A stretch of DNA of 64,000 nucleotides from Cristatella mucedo (Eukaryota; Bryozoa; Phylactolaemata; Cristatellidae). The position numbers and the translations under genes are program-made. Below, in pieces: positions 42,495 to 56,700 of this stretch. How positions within the stretch are numbered: the first letter of the stretch is position 1; each line of letters begins with the position of its first letter. The DNA is taken from contig WPIO01000001.1 of NCBI GenBank assembly GCA_009760855.2, positions 6,937,001-7,001,000 on the forward strand, in the 5' to 3' direction. The notes under the pieces are model-generated. The model searched no databases and was not told the DNA's origin. It saw only the letters and a program-made list of their open reading frames with translations.

Positions 42495-45400
42495 ATGCAC
42501 AGTAGCCCCACTGAGCAAGGAGAATTGTCTCCAAGCCCGACACCAATGGATGCTGATGACAGGTCAGTGTAATGCTTTGAGCTGCCGTTGTGGGAGGTGG
42601 TTCGTTTTAGCTAAACTTTGTTCTGCTAGAGCATGAGCATACGATCAGCTGCTTGAATGCTAGATCAAGCTCTCGATGCCTTCTACAACGCTGGAGCCAC
42701 TTGGCTCGTGCTTTGTCATGCCGTGCTAGGGGGACCTCTCCCCCTCACCCTGTAGGAAGCAGCTGGTGCATGAACAGATTTGATAAGGCCAATTGGCAGC
42801 ACAAACAAAAAACAACTTGCTGTGCTAGGCCTTGGCAGCTGGTTGAAAATGCTTGTGTCCCCCTGTCTGCCGATCAGGTGTGGTGGGACTGCTTATGTGG
42901 ACATTTCTTGTGTGGTGTTATTATCTTTGGGCTAGTCGTCCATAGCGATGTTTTTCACTGGGCTTTGTGGGTTTTAAACTATAAATAGCAGTTAGAACTG
43001 AAGCTTAATGAGCTGTTTCTACTACCAGTATTAGGAGGCTATGTATCTTTATTGTGTGGTGATTGAGCCTGCCTGTTTGGTTGAGAGGAAATAAAGAAAT
43101 AATTTTGGTGGGAGCTAGATCCCAAAAAGTGATCACCGTCGCAGTTTTTGCCACAATAGCTGTTACGGTGCTAATATTCTGCTGGTGTGCGCTTTAGTTG
43201 CTTTACCGAAAGTATTACTTGCATTTACCTTCGGGCTATATGCATTTGTTTCACTGTCAGAAGACTGCTTGATTTCTCAGATGTTTTTGCTTCATATTTG
43301 CTGGCAGACAGCTACCGAGACCATACCCCTGAGGCATTTTTGTACTTTGGATGCACCCACGTTTTTCAATGATGCTGCTGAAGGGGAGTTTGCAGTCAAT
43401 TCTCCACATTATGCATATTCTCGACCACTAACAGTTTTGGGCAGGTGAAGCATTTTAGTTACTGCACCAAACTCACTGGGTTTTGGGAAAATGCTATGCC
43501 CATTTTAAATACCTTTTGGGAATTTGATTGGATAAGCACTCACATGCATAAGTATTTATGAGAAGCACGAGAAACGTTTTCTTAGTAACTGTTAGCCACC
43601 TGAGGTTCCCGGTAGTTTGACCTGACTTATATAAACCCGATTGTTTACATACTCAATGGACTTGCTATCGTTGGCTGCTTGCCGATAAATGTTAGAAACA
43701 AAAGCACCCTGGCTGCCCTGAACAATATTTTATATTTAAAATGGCAGTGTATAGTATATGTACTTGTGTGTATGTTTGTACTTGCAACTCAAATGGCTTT
43801 AGGTCAGTGGTTCTCAACCTGCCTAATGCCGAGACCCTTTAATACAGTTCCTCATGTTGTGGCGATCCCCAACCATACAATTATTGTGCGCAAAATGTTG
43901 AAATGCATGTTTTCCAATGGTCTTAGGCGACCCCCTGTGAAAGGGTCGTTTGACTCCCAAAGGGATCGCGACCTGCAGGTTGAGAACCGCTGCTTTGGGG
44001 TATTTGCTTCTCTGAGTTATTTTTGCTCTTTTTGACTGAACTGCATGTGTGATGTGTGGAACTCATATGGTGGTCTGTTGCCATGGGAAAGACAAGTAAC
44101 TAAACAGTCAAATCGGAAGTCAATTTATATCAAGATGAATCCAAACACTGGGAAGATAACACTGAAGCTTGGTATTAGCTAGGGGACTGTCAGGTGCAAC
44201 CCGAACTAGTATTGTCAGGGCGGTAGCATGGACCCATGTTCTGACCGCCTAGGTACGACAGCTAAGGGGATGACTATCGACAACTGGCTGAACAAGGTCA
44301 AATGAAAGCCCCATTTGTATCTCAAAGTCCTTGGAAAAGGCCCCGACAAAGTTGTTAGCATCAATAAGTATCGTAGGAAGCTTTCAGAGCATGGAATTTA
44401 TAAAATAAGTCACAAATGCTGATCGAAAATTAACAATTGGAAACGAAAATTCCGATCTATAATGAAAATTCCGGCTGCAATGGGCACGTCAATTAGCCCA
44501 CTTTGCAGCTGATGTCTGCAGCCGTGCTCTTCGGACCAACGAAGTTGAATTCTTTATCCTCGGAGATGTCAACCAAGGACTTCCGTCAGCCTTAAAAAAG
44601 ATGATTACTACCCGGACTGTTTGTAGTCCATGCTCAAGTATTATGGCGAAAGCATGGGTATTTGGTCGTGGTTTCTGCTTCCCGTATGGCCCTTTTAATT
44701 GCATTAGATTGTTTGTAGAGTAGTGAAAGTAAGTTTACAATATTTGGTAAAGGAAAGTGGTGTGCAAGTGTTGCTTGCCTAAGGAATGATTAAGCATACA
44801 CGTGTGACTGCCTTCAACAACTGTAAAATTTGGTGACAAATCGGTAATGGTTTTGGGGCTGATTTGCTGCAAAAGCTGTTGAAGTTCTGCATAAGATCAA
44901 AGGTATTATACACCAGCAGATGTACCTGCAGGTGGTAGAGCAAGTTGGATTGCAAAGTGTGAATACTTTGCATGGGGGATCGTTATATTTGGCAGCAAGA
45001 AAACTACCCGAAGCATACTGCCAGGCCAGTAAAACACTTTTTGACAAATTCGATGTGGTGCTTATTCAGTGGCCCAGACAGTCGCGTGATCCGAATGCCA
45101 TATAGTGCTTATTGGACGATAGCAACCAACTGCTAAAGCAGGTGTTTGGCCTACGTCAGTAGCCGACCTTTCCAGTACAGTTCAGGCTTTGTGGAGGGTT
45201 ACAGAAGAGACAACAGAAGCTTACAGTCTGTATGCCTAGACAGATAAGGCTGGTCATAAAGAGTCACGGTTGAGGGCTTCATACTAACTGCATATATACC
45301 ACAGTATGTGTGTTTATTTTTGTGCTGTTTATATATATATTTGTCATGCTGTGCATAACTTTAGTGTGCCTGGCATCATAGAAAATCTTATCACCCAACT

Positions 45401-47701
45401 GGAGTAACAGTCACAACCAGCTTTGTCCATACTGGGAGGATTGTTTTGCGACTGAGTGCATGTCGGTGAGCCATTATGGCACTAGATAAGGCAGTTGCTT
45501 ATCACGACAGAGGTCGTGGGTTTGAATCCTGTGGCGGGCGATCCTTTATTGCTGCTGCAAGTGGTGGTGATAGCCGTAAAGGCTCTTCTGTCACTATACA
45601 AAAGAGGCTGTTAAATCAGCTACTATTTTTTTTTAATGTCAATGTGTAGCCCGGGAGGTAAGGGGCTCTTCACGACACAAGTCGTGAGTTCGAATTCTGC
45701 AGTGGGCGATCTTTTGTTGCCAACTGCAAGCAGTGGTGATAGCCGTTAAGGGTTTTCTGCAGCCATACAATGAGACTGTTTAATCAGCTATTTTTTATAT
45801 GTGCGCACACACACGGGGCACAGACATTTCCCCCTGGACGTCCCCCCCCCCCCCCGACATTCCCTCCCTCCCCCTGGGGTAGGACATTTCCCCTGGTGTA
45901 TGGTTTAGGTTGTAGGGTTAAGTGTTAAGGGTTTTTAGGGTTTAGTGTTTAGGGTTTTTAAGATTTAGTGTTTAGGGTTTAGTTTTTAGGGTTGATGGTG
46001 GGCTGCGCCTCCGCTGCCTAAATCCATCGTTGCTTTTATTCCGAGCTTTAATTAGTGAGTATTAGATTGTAACTAGATCTCTTGAGCTCGAGTTATACTC
46101 AGTAGACCTCTGAGGCTTGGCGCTCATTTGCAGGAACACTCGGTACGCTGTAGCAAGCTCCCCCTTTGACCAGTACGAACACGTGCCTTGAGGCCTCGAA
46201 TGGGACCGAACTCCCGAGGGAACGAACTGTATAGCTCGCTGCCACAGCCACTGCAACCGCCGCCGCTAGCTCCATTAGAAACCATCCTTCGATCCATCCA
46301 TTCTTCTAATTATACTGAGTTGATTTTATTTTAATAGAGTTAACTTCATTTGATCATATATATATATATATGTGTGTGTATTCTTACTTATATATTCATC
46401 AACTTAAAGGGGAAATGAACTAGGGGGGGAATGTCGGGGGGGGGGAATGTCCTAGGGTGAACCAGGGGGGGGGGAAATGTCCTACAACCCACACACATAC
46501 ATACATACATCAAGTACTTACCAAAAAATCCACGCACCCCAGAGTTTAAGATTTAACCTCAAGATATTGAGATATTTCAATGTTTCTTGGACTGCAAGCC
46601 ATCAAATCGTGCACGGTACCTTCTTGATTTTCCTATCATCTGTAAAAATGTGCAAAATGACCCTGTTTTGCAGTATCTGGGACAATGTCTGGCAATCGAC
46701 ATAGTCACCATTCTTGAATGATAGTATTTTCTACTACCGTCGGAACACTGCAATGTAAGATTTACTAGATGCACCCCTTTCTAACAATGTATCTGGACAA
46801 CCGTGTTGGCATTTGGAAACGAAAAACCACCCAACAGCATTCTCTGATAACAAGCAACAGGATAATTCTTCTAAATTTTTTTCTCGATCTTAGCTGTCTC
46901 ACTTTGCCAAATGCAGCACTAAATGGAACTTCACTTTTCATAAATTCAGTGAGCACTTTTTAATGCATGTAGGGCATCGTGGTTTTGGCATCAGGTGTTT
47001 ACCAAGACTTATAAAGCAATTTTTTAGGGCTGCTCATATCTTTTTTGACCAGTAAACATAGTTAGGCAGTTTCTTTCTCTAGCTGAACTGCCGATTTCTA
47101 GCATATTCTCAAACCAGGTCCTGTCTCTATTCCCGAGTGCACTTAGTGCTTATCTTCCTACGATTCAGGGTGTATTGCAACCAGGGGTCCTACTAATCAG
47201 CAGTCATAAGTATCTTCTTGTGAGCTTTTTTATACATGTCTACTTATGATGCTTAGCTTTTCATTAATGCTGCCGTTACTACTACTAGTAAGGTATGTAC
47301 AAAACACGAAGTCTCACACCTTGAACATTCTAGAACTATTGCTGACATAACCGTTGAGATAAAAAATTTGAGAGATGGATGCCTGGCACACTCAAAATTT
47401 ATTGTCATTGGATGCATTTGTCAAGTGGGAGATACCTGGCACATTAAAAAATTTATACTTCAGTGTTCTGAGGATGTTGCCAAAAACTGTCCCTCCTGAT
47501 ATTGTTTGCACCTACTAGGCTAACCAAGGTGGCATGCACAATTTTGTAAATGTATTGCTTCTCATATCAACCACATCTTGTGGGAGTATTTTTTGGCCGT
47601 GATTTTTGTGTAACTCAGCAAAGCTTGAAATGTATGTTAATTCTCACGTGTTTGTGTGTGGTGTGTGTGGTGTGTGTTTGTGTGTGGTGTGTGTTTGTGT
47701 T

Positions 47702-47794
<93 letters not shown>

Positions 47795-50700
47795 CAATGT
47801 CTTTTGTATAGCATTCTAAGAGAGCTTAGTCACTATTTTTGAGCTTTACTACTCGCTGAAAGGCAAGCATTAGCCAATAGTTAATGAAAAGCAAGGTATC
47901 CTGCTTTGGCGAACATGCAAAAGCAACTATCAGAACCATGCAAAAGCACACGAAAGACTCACGGCTGCTGATTCAGAGAATATATACGTATGCGCGCATG
48001 TTCGCATATGCACTTGTGTAGAAGCCAATCTGTGGCAGGCCTTAAAGTTTAGTTTTAAGTGAGAACTTCTACCCCTATGTATTAGTCGAGTAGGAACTGC
48101 TGCAATTCTGGAGGTGTGATTGTGATAGCACATGGCTAAATTCTTAAGAGACTAGTTCCAAACAAGTAGATAGTGCTAAATAAAACCCCAAAAAGAGCAC
48201 TATAGAGAAACAGCATATTGTACCTCCTTCGGATTGTAGCTAACGACCTCCACAATTAGATGTGAGATTCATACCAACTCTACCTATTGCAACAGAGGTT
48301 CGGCATCGTGGTGCAACACAAATTTTTCTCAGGAAGATTTACCTGCCCGTAGGTATGTAAACTGTGCTGCCGAACCCGAACGCTAGAGCAGGTCTTGTTT
48401 CAGTGCTGCGAAGTAGCCCTTTGGGAAAGTTTCCAGGCACAGCCCAATGTTGGCAAACTCGTGGTTACATAGCTACTGTACTAACTCAAAGTGTTGTCAC
48501 TAGTCGGAGTTATAGATGTGTTGCTGGGGCCCTCTCCCCTTGAAGAGGACTTGATTCTCCATGCCTCAAAATGGTTTTGTCACTATTTTTGAAAAAGTTT
48601 ACGGATGGATTTCGCTCCTTTCAGGAGTAGTGTCTGGAAATTGTCTGCATTGCACAGCATGTCGTATTCGGGGCCTGCGACTCATTCGATTGTTGCATGG
48701 GTTCAACTCGGGTCTTGATCCTGGTTGCAGATATTCATGTCGTATGAGTCTAAATACGATTGAAGTCAACTTGATGTATTGATGATTAGCACCCAGTGCG
48801 CTATATAAAACTCTCTTGCGTAACACCCACATAGTCTTTATGACTTTGTGGAGTTACAGACGGAGATACATTACACCCATGTCTGTTTGCTATATGCTTC
48901 CTGGCTCTGGGGTGTTTGCTGATCTGTTAGATGAGTAGCTGTGCCAGAAGACTTCTAAATTCTTTCTTGCCTTTGCCTAGAGGAGATGGGGAGAGTTTGG
49001 ATATAAAGCCACCACAAGCTGGCATTGGTCGCTCGAACGCCAGACACAAGAGAAAGCGCAGGCGAAAGGGTAAGACGTGATGGTTGAGCCTTTGTACCTG
49101 AGACTAGATGTTACTAGCTTTTGACGGAAGCTGTTGCTCTGCATGTCATAGACTGTAGAATTGACTTCCACAATTCTTACTCAGCGATAGCTCCTCTTTG
49201 ACCTCCGACTCTGTCGCATCTTTTACAGTAGGCATGTGATGCTACTTACATGCCACTCATTTTCTCGACTAAAGACCCCAAAGGGTATTTTGACGAGACC
49301 CCAACAATTGTGTATGTCTCTTTTCCTCTCTTTTGCCTGAGGCACACAAAAACTACATCATGCACACGTAAAGCCACTGAGGCATTGAGTGCCTATAGAA
49401 AATTCTCTAGCATAACACTTTCTTAGTCTTTGTGCCTTTGTGGAATTAAAGATGAAAGATTAAAGATGTCCACGACAATTTTTTTGTCTGGCTCTGATTA
49501 TGGCACCTAGGTTAATGCTGGCTTGAAGAAGAAAGGGCTTTTACTGGCTTGAAGAAGAAATGGCTTTGATTAAAGGCAACCTTCTTGTTCACCCAATTAT
49601 GTATCAGATACAAATCCCATGACAAGTGTGAGTTATGTCATGCTATCTGGCCAATCTTGTGGTAGCAGCTGATAAGCCTTTTTAGTGTAATCATGTCGAC
49701 ATCGTGTAGTAGCAGTATGTTTCATAAATTCCCTTTTTATGTAATTGGCATAGCAAATTACTATCATTAGGTGATCATTTGCTCCATGCTGTTTGTGGCA
49801 TCCAGTGTGACGTATTTTTAAGATCTTGCATTGAATGAGGACCTCTATTTAAAAAAAATTGACGTTATAATTGCCGTTGTCCTGATATTCTGCATGGCTT
49901 AGCTAACTTCCCATTAGTTTTTAACCCTTACTGCCTTATATATAGCTTATATACCTTTGACTAAAACAGCTTCCTCATGTGAGCTAACATCTGGAGAAGC
50001 TAACTATGGCATGACACTTGCTTCTGCTGTTTCTTTTCTTCATGTGACTTCATGTCACTTGCTTCTGCTTAGCCAACATCAAAAATGCTTTTGACTTGTG
50101 TTCTCACTACATAGAATTAGTGGCCAAACCAAAATGTCACACGTTCTTTAGAGGATGCCTTCACCGTCCATTTCAGTCAAAGTGTTGTCCGTGGTGGCAG
50201 ATGCAACCTCTTTTGCCTTAAAAGTATCCTACAGGCAGTTGCTTCAACATTACCACGCACTGATCACAAGGTCTTTTCTCGATCAAGACAGATGGGCTGT
50301 CTAATCAATGCCTGGCTATAATAATGTTCGTATATTTCCATGTGCCCTGCTTGTTTGCTCTCAGTGAGCTTTCAGCTTACCTTGGTGTAGGCTGAGGTCT
50401 CACAATAATAATGTTACTAGGGACTGTGTTGCTGCCTGCAAATATCAGTGGTTCTACTTTTTTCTGCGCCAAGATATCTTTAGAGTGTTATTAGGGTGGC
50501 AATTTCTTTAGTGGCTTGCTTCCTTTATTTTAAATGGATCGCCTGGCCGTTAACGGACACCATTTTAATCTATTTTGCAGACCGTAAAGACAGGCTGGGT
50601 CGAATTGGCTCCGGGGCTTACTCTCTGCCAGTAACTCAGAGAGAAGCTAAGGGTCAACAGTTAAAATCTTCCCAGCCATATGATCACTATCGTGCGGGAT

Positions 50701-53700
50701 CTTCCCGCAACGACTACAAGAAGGACCGTGGTATCCGGTAAATGCACAGTCTGCAGTCGCCAAGTTATCAGCTTGTGGCCTTTCTTCTGTGCTTATTCGG
50801 ATTTGTGTTTATTTCTATTCCCTGCAGTGATGCTCGCAGCCGGCTTGATGCTGTGCGTGGCATTAGTGATGCCAAAAAAAGCTCAAGAACTGAATCAACT
50901 TCGTGGTCACGTTCGTATGATGACAGACGACAGCATTCTTCTAGAGAACGTCATTCCTCCAGAGACCGGCATAGTGACGATCGGCGACAAAGGAGAGAAG
51001 GCAAGTGCAGAAACATTCGAGCACAACCGCTTGCTTTTGATGTGTAGGTTCAGTGTATTCAGTACATGGGGCTACTGTCGCTTTTGGCTGCTAATAAGAA
51101 GTAGTTTTACAGTCAATACTGGTCTAAGCGTTGCTTGCACATACTGTATGTACCACTTACCCCAAAAATGGCACTTCCTCTGGTTTTGGTTAATCTGCCA
51201 TAAATCACGTATGCATGTGACATCAGTTCTAGCCCAACGGTTCCCCAGGTGTTTCACTCCGTGAGACATAACTGTTTACCCATAAACTTTCCTTCTAGCA
51301 GACATGGTGATGCTATGATAGCTATGCCGATCACCATTTCCAGTGGGAAATTCTGCCTGAGCTATGCGTACCATGTGTGGTTCTTATCTCTGATAGTGGA
51401 GCCGGTAACAAAATGCAGCTTAGTCACTAAAGGTAATTATGCTTGTATGCAGTATTTGAATATTACCAAGTGGCTTTTGGCTGTATTGTCAACAACATGG
51501 GATGGAAGAGTGTCTGGCTGGCAAAGAAGAAACAAGGAATCTCAGCTTGTAGGTAGAGCTCTGGATTGGGATTTGGTGGGGCTATTGTGACTCATTGCAG
51601 ATCAATATCCGGATCAGGTCAATGCTTGATGAATGTGAGATTTGCTTGATATTGTGTAATAACAATATGATTGTACTGGAGTCCTTCTTTTGGTGGCTTT
51701 GTGCAAATGGGAATACTCGTTAGATTTGGAACCCTGTTTACAGAGGGAACTTTGGTATGGAGTCTGGAAGTATCTTAGTTATATGAATTGAAATTGACAA
51801 GAATGGCATAGCTGTGGTGCTAGATGCTGTAAAAACCTAGAATAAATAGCAATTGAGATTGGAGGAATGAGTAATGGTACCAGGAAGAAACAATGACACG
51901 AAGACCAAGATAGTACAGCCAACCATGGCAATAGCCATCGTGGGCAAGAAGTCAAGAAGCAGGCCCGTAAATCCATGCAAACAAAGGCAAAGCAATTTTT
52001 GACTTCATGTACATTATTGCTAGTAAATAAACTCACGGTTTTTTGTGTAATTGTGATTCTTTTACAATGTCATAAACCGTTTGTGTGACTTCTTTCATTA
52101 CAACCTATACTCACTCATGAGTAAGCACTTGTATGTTAGCACAGCCTATACCTAAGTCCCACTTTCGGGTGTCACATAGACTATATAGCACAGTTTTTGA
52201 TCCTATGTATTAAGTGCTATTTCCTAATTGGTTTTGCCTTGAAAGTATAGAAAATGGCCATTATTCTCTTATTATTAAGTGTGACTAAAAACAATGATCT
52301 ATTTAAAATATGCCCAATATTTCCAATGAGAAAACCGATGATTTTCTTTCTTTTAGTCAGACAAACCAACAAGCGAAGCAAAATAGACATGTATCTATTC
52401 TGATTACATAAAGTGACTTCGAACAATATAGAAGTCTAGTTTTTCTAAATTTGTGATTATATTGTAAATCTCTTTCACAAAGCAGTCCCTAAATGTAGTC
52501 TTCCATCGTGTTCTCATTACATTCTCCTTGTAGTGGCATTCAAAGTACAGTAAATCATGGAGGAAGCAATGGCTTTGCTTCTTCGAGAAGCTACTCTCCC
52601 TTGAATTTATCAAAATGAGCATCAATGATGTCTACGTAGTTCTTCGCCTTGTGATTGCTCAGGAAGCCCCGAACCAGGGTGACCAAACGGCTTCTACATG
52701 CTTTCTTCTTGCTAGTGAGCTTCTGAGGAAATTTATTAGACTTGTTTGATTTGTGGTTTCGCAAAGACAAATGCTTTGACCTTTGTCTCAGACCGCTTTC
52801 AGAAGAAGTTTTGAAGGTACTTGAAGGCTGCTTACTGACTCTGTGTCTAGAGCTGCAACAAATTGTTTCATAAGGCTCGATTTGATATAAACAGTAGCAT
52901 CCACATTCTCCGAGGGTGTGCTAGTGCCTCCCACGTGACACTGATGCTCTCACTCGGAACTTGTTTTCGTGTGGCCTGTCCAGCCTGGGGTAGTGCACAT
53001 GGCAGTCCCTCCTGTACCAAAGGTAAAGAAAACCCGGGAAACTTGGTAAAACCGCATTGAAGACCCTTCAGGAATACCATCATCTTGAAGTGACTGCCTT
53101 CCAGCCTAATTCATCATACCTCCAAGCATCCAGCAAAGTCTCGGCACTGTGGTTTGAGATCACCGAGTGTGCCAGAAAAAGAGACTGGGAATTTGCTCCC
53201 ATTATTCAGTAGCATGGCTGTGAGGCTTCTGGATGAGCTGTCAATGAAGTAGAGCCACTCGTTCTTCTTGCAGGCGATTTCTGTTGCCTCAAATAGATAT
53301 GTCACAATGTGGCAGAAACATAGCCCACCACGACTGGTAAAGAAGCTAGAGAAAGCTCTGTAAAGCCTTCTCTCAGACTTTCACACTTCCATCCAACAAG
53401 TTGCACTGCTTCAGCCTAGACGTCAGAAGCTCTTGATTGGACTGGGTGAGACCGTGATCTCTCATCAATTGTGGAGGTCTTACAATCAATGGTTGTCGTA
53501 GTATGGCTTTCAGTTCTCTGCCCTGCCTCCACAATTTTCATCTGAATTTACAATGAGCTCACAGCTCTTTGACTTCCTGCTCTCTTCTGTGAAGACGTCT
53601 AGTCTGTATTCGGATGAGTGGGCGCTTACAGGTCAGGGCAGTATGGCATCGGGGTGATGAATGGAGGATGTGTAACAAGATGTGTATTCTTGCTTAGATA

Positions 53701-56700
53701 TGTAACAAGATGTGTATTCTTGCCGGTCTACCACTTGGAAGGGTCTACCATGGAGAAGAAGCAGTTACTGGAGTGGTCATTGAGTTTAAAGCTCCCAGTT
53801 GTGTACTATTATTGGTACTACCCTGAAGGATTAATAAGAAAAGTGTTGATAATTTTGATGTCAATACCTAGACCTACTGATCAGTGCCATGCCTAAATTA
53901 CTTTGCCTGAGTAATCAACAGTAAAGGTAGGCGCATCAAATACCAAACATTTTTGTATATGGTAATTGGAGTTTGATTACAGTATGATTTACTAGTGTGA
54001 GTGACATATACCAACGAAAAATCTTGGGTACACGATATTATATTTGAAAACTAAGACCATGACTAAGCATATAGCTACGAAAATGCTCAAGCGCAAACTA
54101 AGCTACCTGCCGACCTTTGCTAAGACTACTGACTGTCCCGATCAGGCTATTAATTTGTATTCATTCCAATGAGAGATGACCTGGACAGCATTTACGTATG
54201 TAATTAGATACTATCGACTCCACATATAAAAATATCGGATATAGGAATACTCTGCTTATAAGAATAGCAGTTCCTTGTCCCAGATTTATTCTAGCTATAG
54301 TCTCATTCTGCATATGGGAACAGTCCGCTTATGGGAATACTCAGCCTATGAGAATACTTCCCCTGTAAGATTGGTCATTTGCCGGCCCGAACGTGTTCTT
54401 ATAAGCGGGGTTGACCGTAACAGCGATCAACAGCCTGCTCATCACTATTGTATACATGGCAAATTTCAACAATGTATAAGAGTACATGTTTTAAAGAATA
54501 TATGCAAAGTGGTAAATTATCTCCCGGAAATGTTTGCCTAGACACTCATAGCTGTACTGTCATAGTAGTACTATACAAATTGCAAAGGTCACACCTAAAG
54601 TGTGACATCAGCAGCTTGTGTTTTATATACTCAGACGAACTCACATTCAAAATTATATGGTTTCATTACATATGAAAATATACTTTATGCTGAAATAAGA
54701 TTTTATTTATTTATTACCAAAATTTTGGCCCTAGCTGTTCTGGAAAATAAGAGCATTTTAACTTGGCTTCTGTCCTGATCACTTGGCCTATTTTCGAGCT
54801 TTATTTAGGTATTAGCAATTACTATTACACTTAATACTCAGTCAGGAAAGGTGTCACAATACGGATATTTTTTACTCTCGTATTGGTAGGTTTGATGTGT
54901 GCAGGTTGTATGCTTTTATGCGAGGTCACCTGCATGTATAGGTTTATGTCATCACTGTCACATTTGATGCCGACAAAATAGTAAGGCACTGTGCTGCTGA
55001 GCAATTGTTGTTATAAGCCTACGTCGCTGCCATTTTTCAATACTGTGCTGAGAGAAAAAGAGAAGAGAGAGAGAGAGCAACTCGCTGACCATAACCTGTG
55101 CCTTTGGTACCGTTAAATTTTGTTGCTGGACATTTTCCCATGGTCTTTCTGGCTGACCACCCAGAACCTCCACTATATTACTTCCTGAAGTACCTCTTCG
55201 ACAGTTGCTGCACTAACGCCTAACTCTAAGAAGCTGGCTTTTAACAGCACATAAAATTAAGTTTTTTAAGTATATAAAGTACTAATACAAAAACTTTGCC
55301 GATCCTGATTATCTAGATGCAAACTAAAATGTTTCAGCCCTTTGTGGACTGCTGGCCTACAAAATTTCAGCGAGACATTTGATTAACATGAGAGCCAACT
55401 TAAAAAAACCTGGTTTTGATTTTCTTACCAGATGCAAAAACATGCCAAATGACCCAATTTTGCATTGTCTGCATCAAGTTCAATCTTCCGGTGCAGTCAG
55501 TTCCCTTATTCGAAGGGTATTATTATTTTTTAGCACCATGTGAGCACTGCGATGTAAGATTTACTTGATGCACCAAGTGTCCCTCATTACAAATGTTTCT
55601 CCACAAAGCTGTCAGGCATTTTTGAGCAATCATCAACGGTTTGAAACAGGCTATCTTGAGCATGCTATTTTGAGCATGCACAACCACGGGTCTGACATGG
55701 GTTTAAACAATGAAAGAAATTGGCGGCATCGCAGAAAAGAAGACCTTCCAACTGTGTTATTTGATAAACGGGATTAGAGAATTCTGGTATCTTGTTTCCT
55801 ATGTCATTACTCTCTCAGTTTGCTAAATGCATGAACTAAATTTGAACTTCTTTTTTTTTAATCTCAGTGAAAGGTTTTTAATACATGCAAATCACCATGG
55901 TTATGGTGTCCTTAGGTGTTTGCCAAGACTTCTAAATCAGTTGTGTACTTTTCTACTGCTCTTTTTTCACCATGAAAGATGGTTTAATGGTTTCTTACTT
56001 AATGCATTAATTCAAGCGTTGGTGTACGATTCATTCACCAATTGATCAATAATATTTAAATTTTTAGTGTCACTTATTAGTTGGTGGGTATGGGATTTCA
56101 GCATGAGGCTGATCCAAACGTCCTGGCCGAACGTTTTTGACCTAAGCATAAGAGGTTTGGCTTATATCTTTCTATCTTACGATGAAGGCAAGCTGATTGA
56201 ACAGCCTCATTTGTATAGCAACAGAAGAGTCTCCACGGCTGTCACCGGTGCTTGCAGTAGTCAATAAAGAATCGACCACTGCAGGACTCGAACCCACGGC
56301 CATGGTTGTGAAGAGTGAGCACCTTACCCCTGGGCTAAGATTCGGGTAGGCAGACATGCCTTAGCACGGGTTTACAGCCACTAAACCATTAACAATGATT
56401 CAGTGGAATGGCAAGGCAACTCGAAGTGACTCCAGATAAAAGCTTGAAGGGGTGTGCTTTGTTTTCGGTTTGAGCTAGATGTTTTCCCTGAGCTCATCTA
56501 GGTGTTGTTTCCTATGCTCGGCTATTTACTTTTTCATATTAGAAGACAGCAGCCATCATGGACGATCGGCTGACAGAGAGAGCAGCAGAAGAGGGGACAC
56601 TGGCGAGCGTAGCACTCAGCAGCGTGACAGGAGCCGTAGTCCTGTCAGCTCCCACAGTACACGTGATGGTGCATCTTTGAGCGGTCGGAACTTGAAACCA

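Noticed and set aside
45900-45995. Interstitial telomere
   Set aside because: The TTTAGGG/TTAGGG units are degenerate and confined between inverted ends of a mobile element, so true telomeric origin is unlikely.
47550-47819. Open frames rich in Val/Cys or Thr/His
   Set aside because: They are translations of the GT/CA microsatellite; no other coding signal.
55827-56045. Hydrophobic 72-codon frame
   Set aside because: Lies in the dispersed repeat shared with 46.6-47.0 kb and is not conserved as a frame in the other copy.
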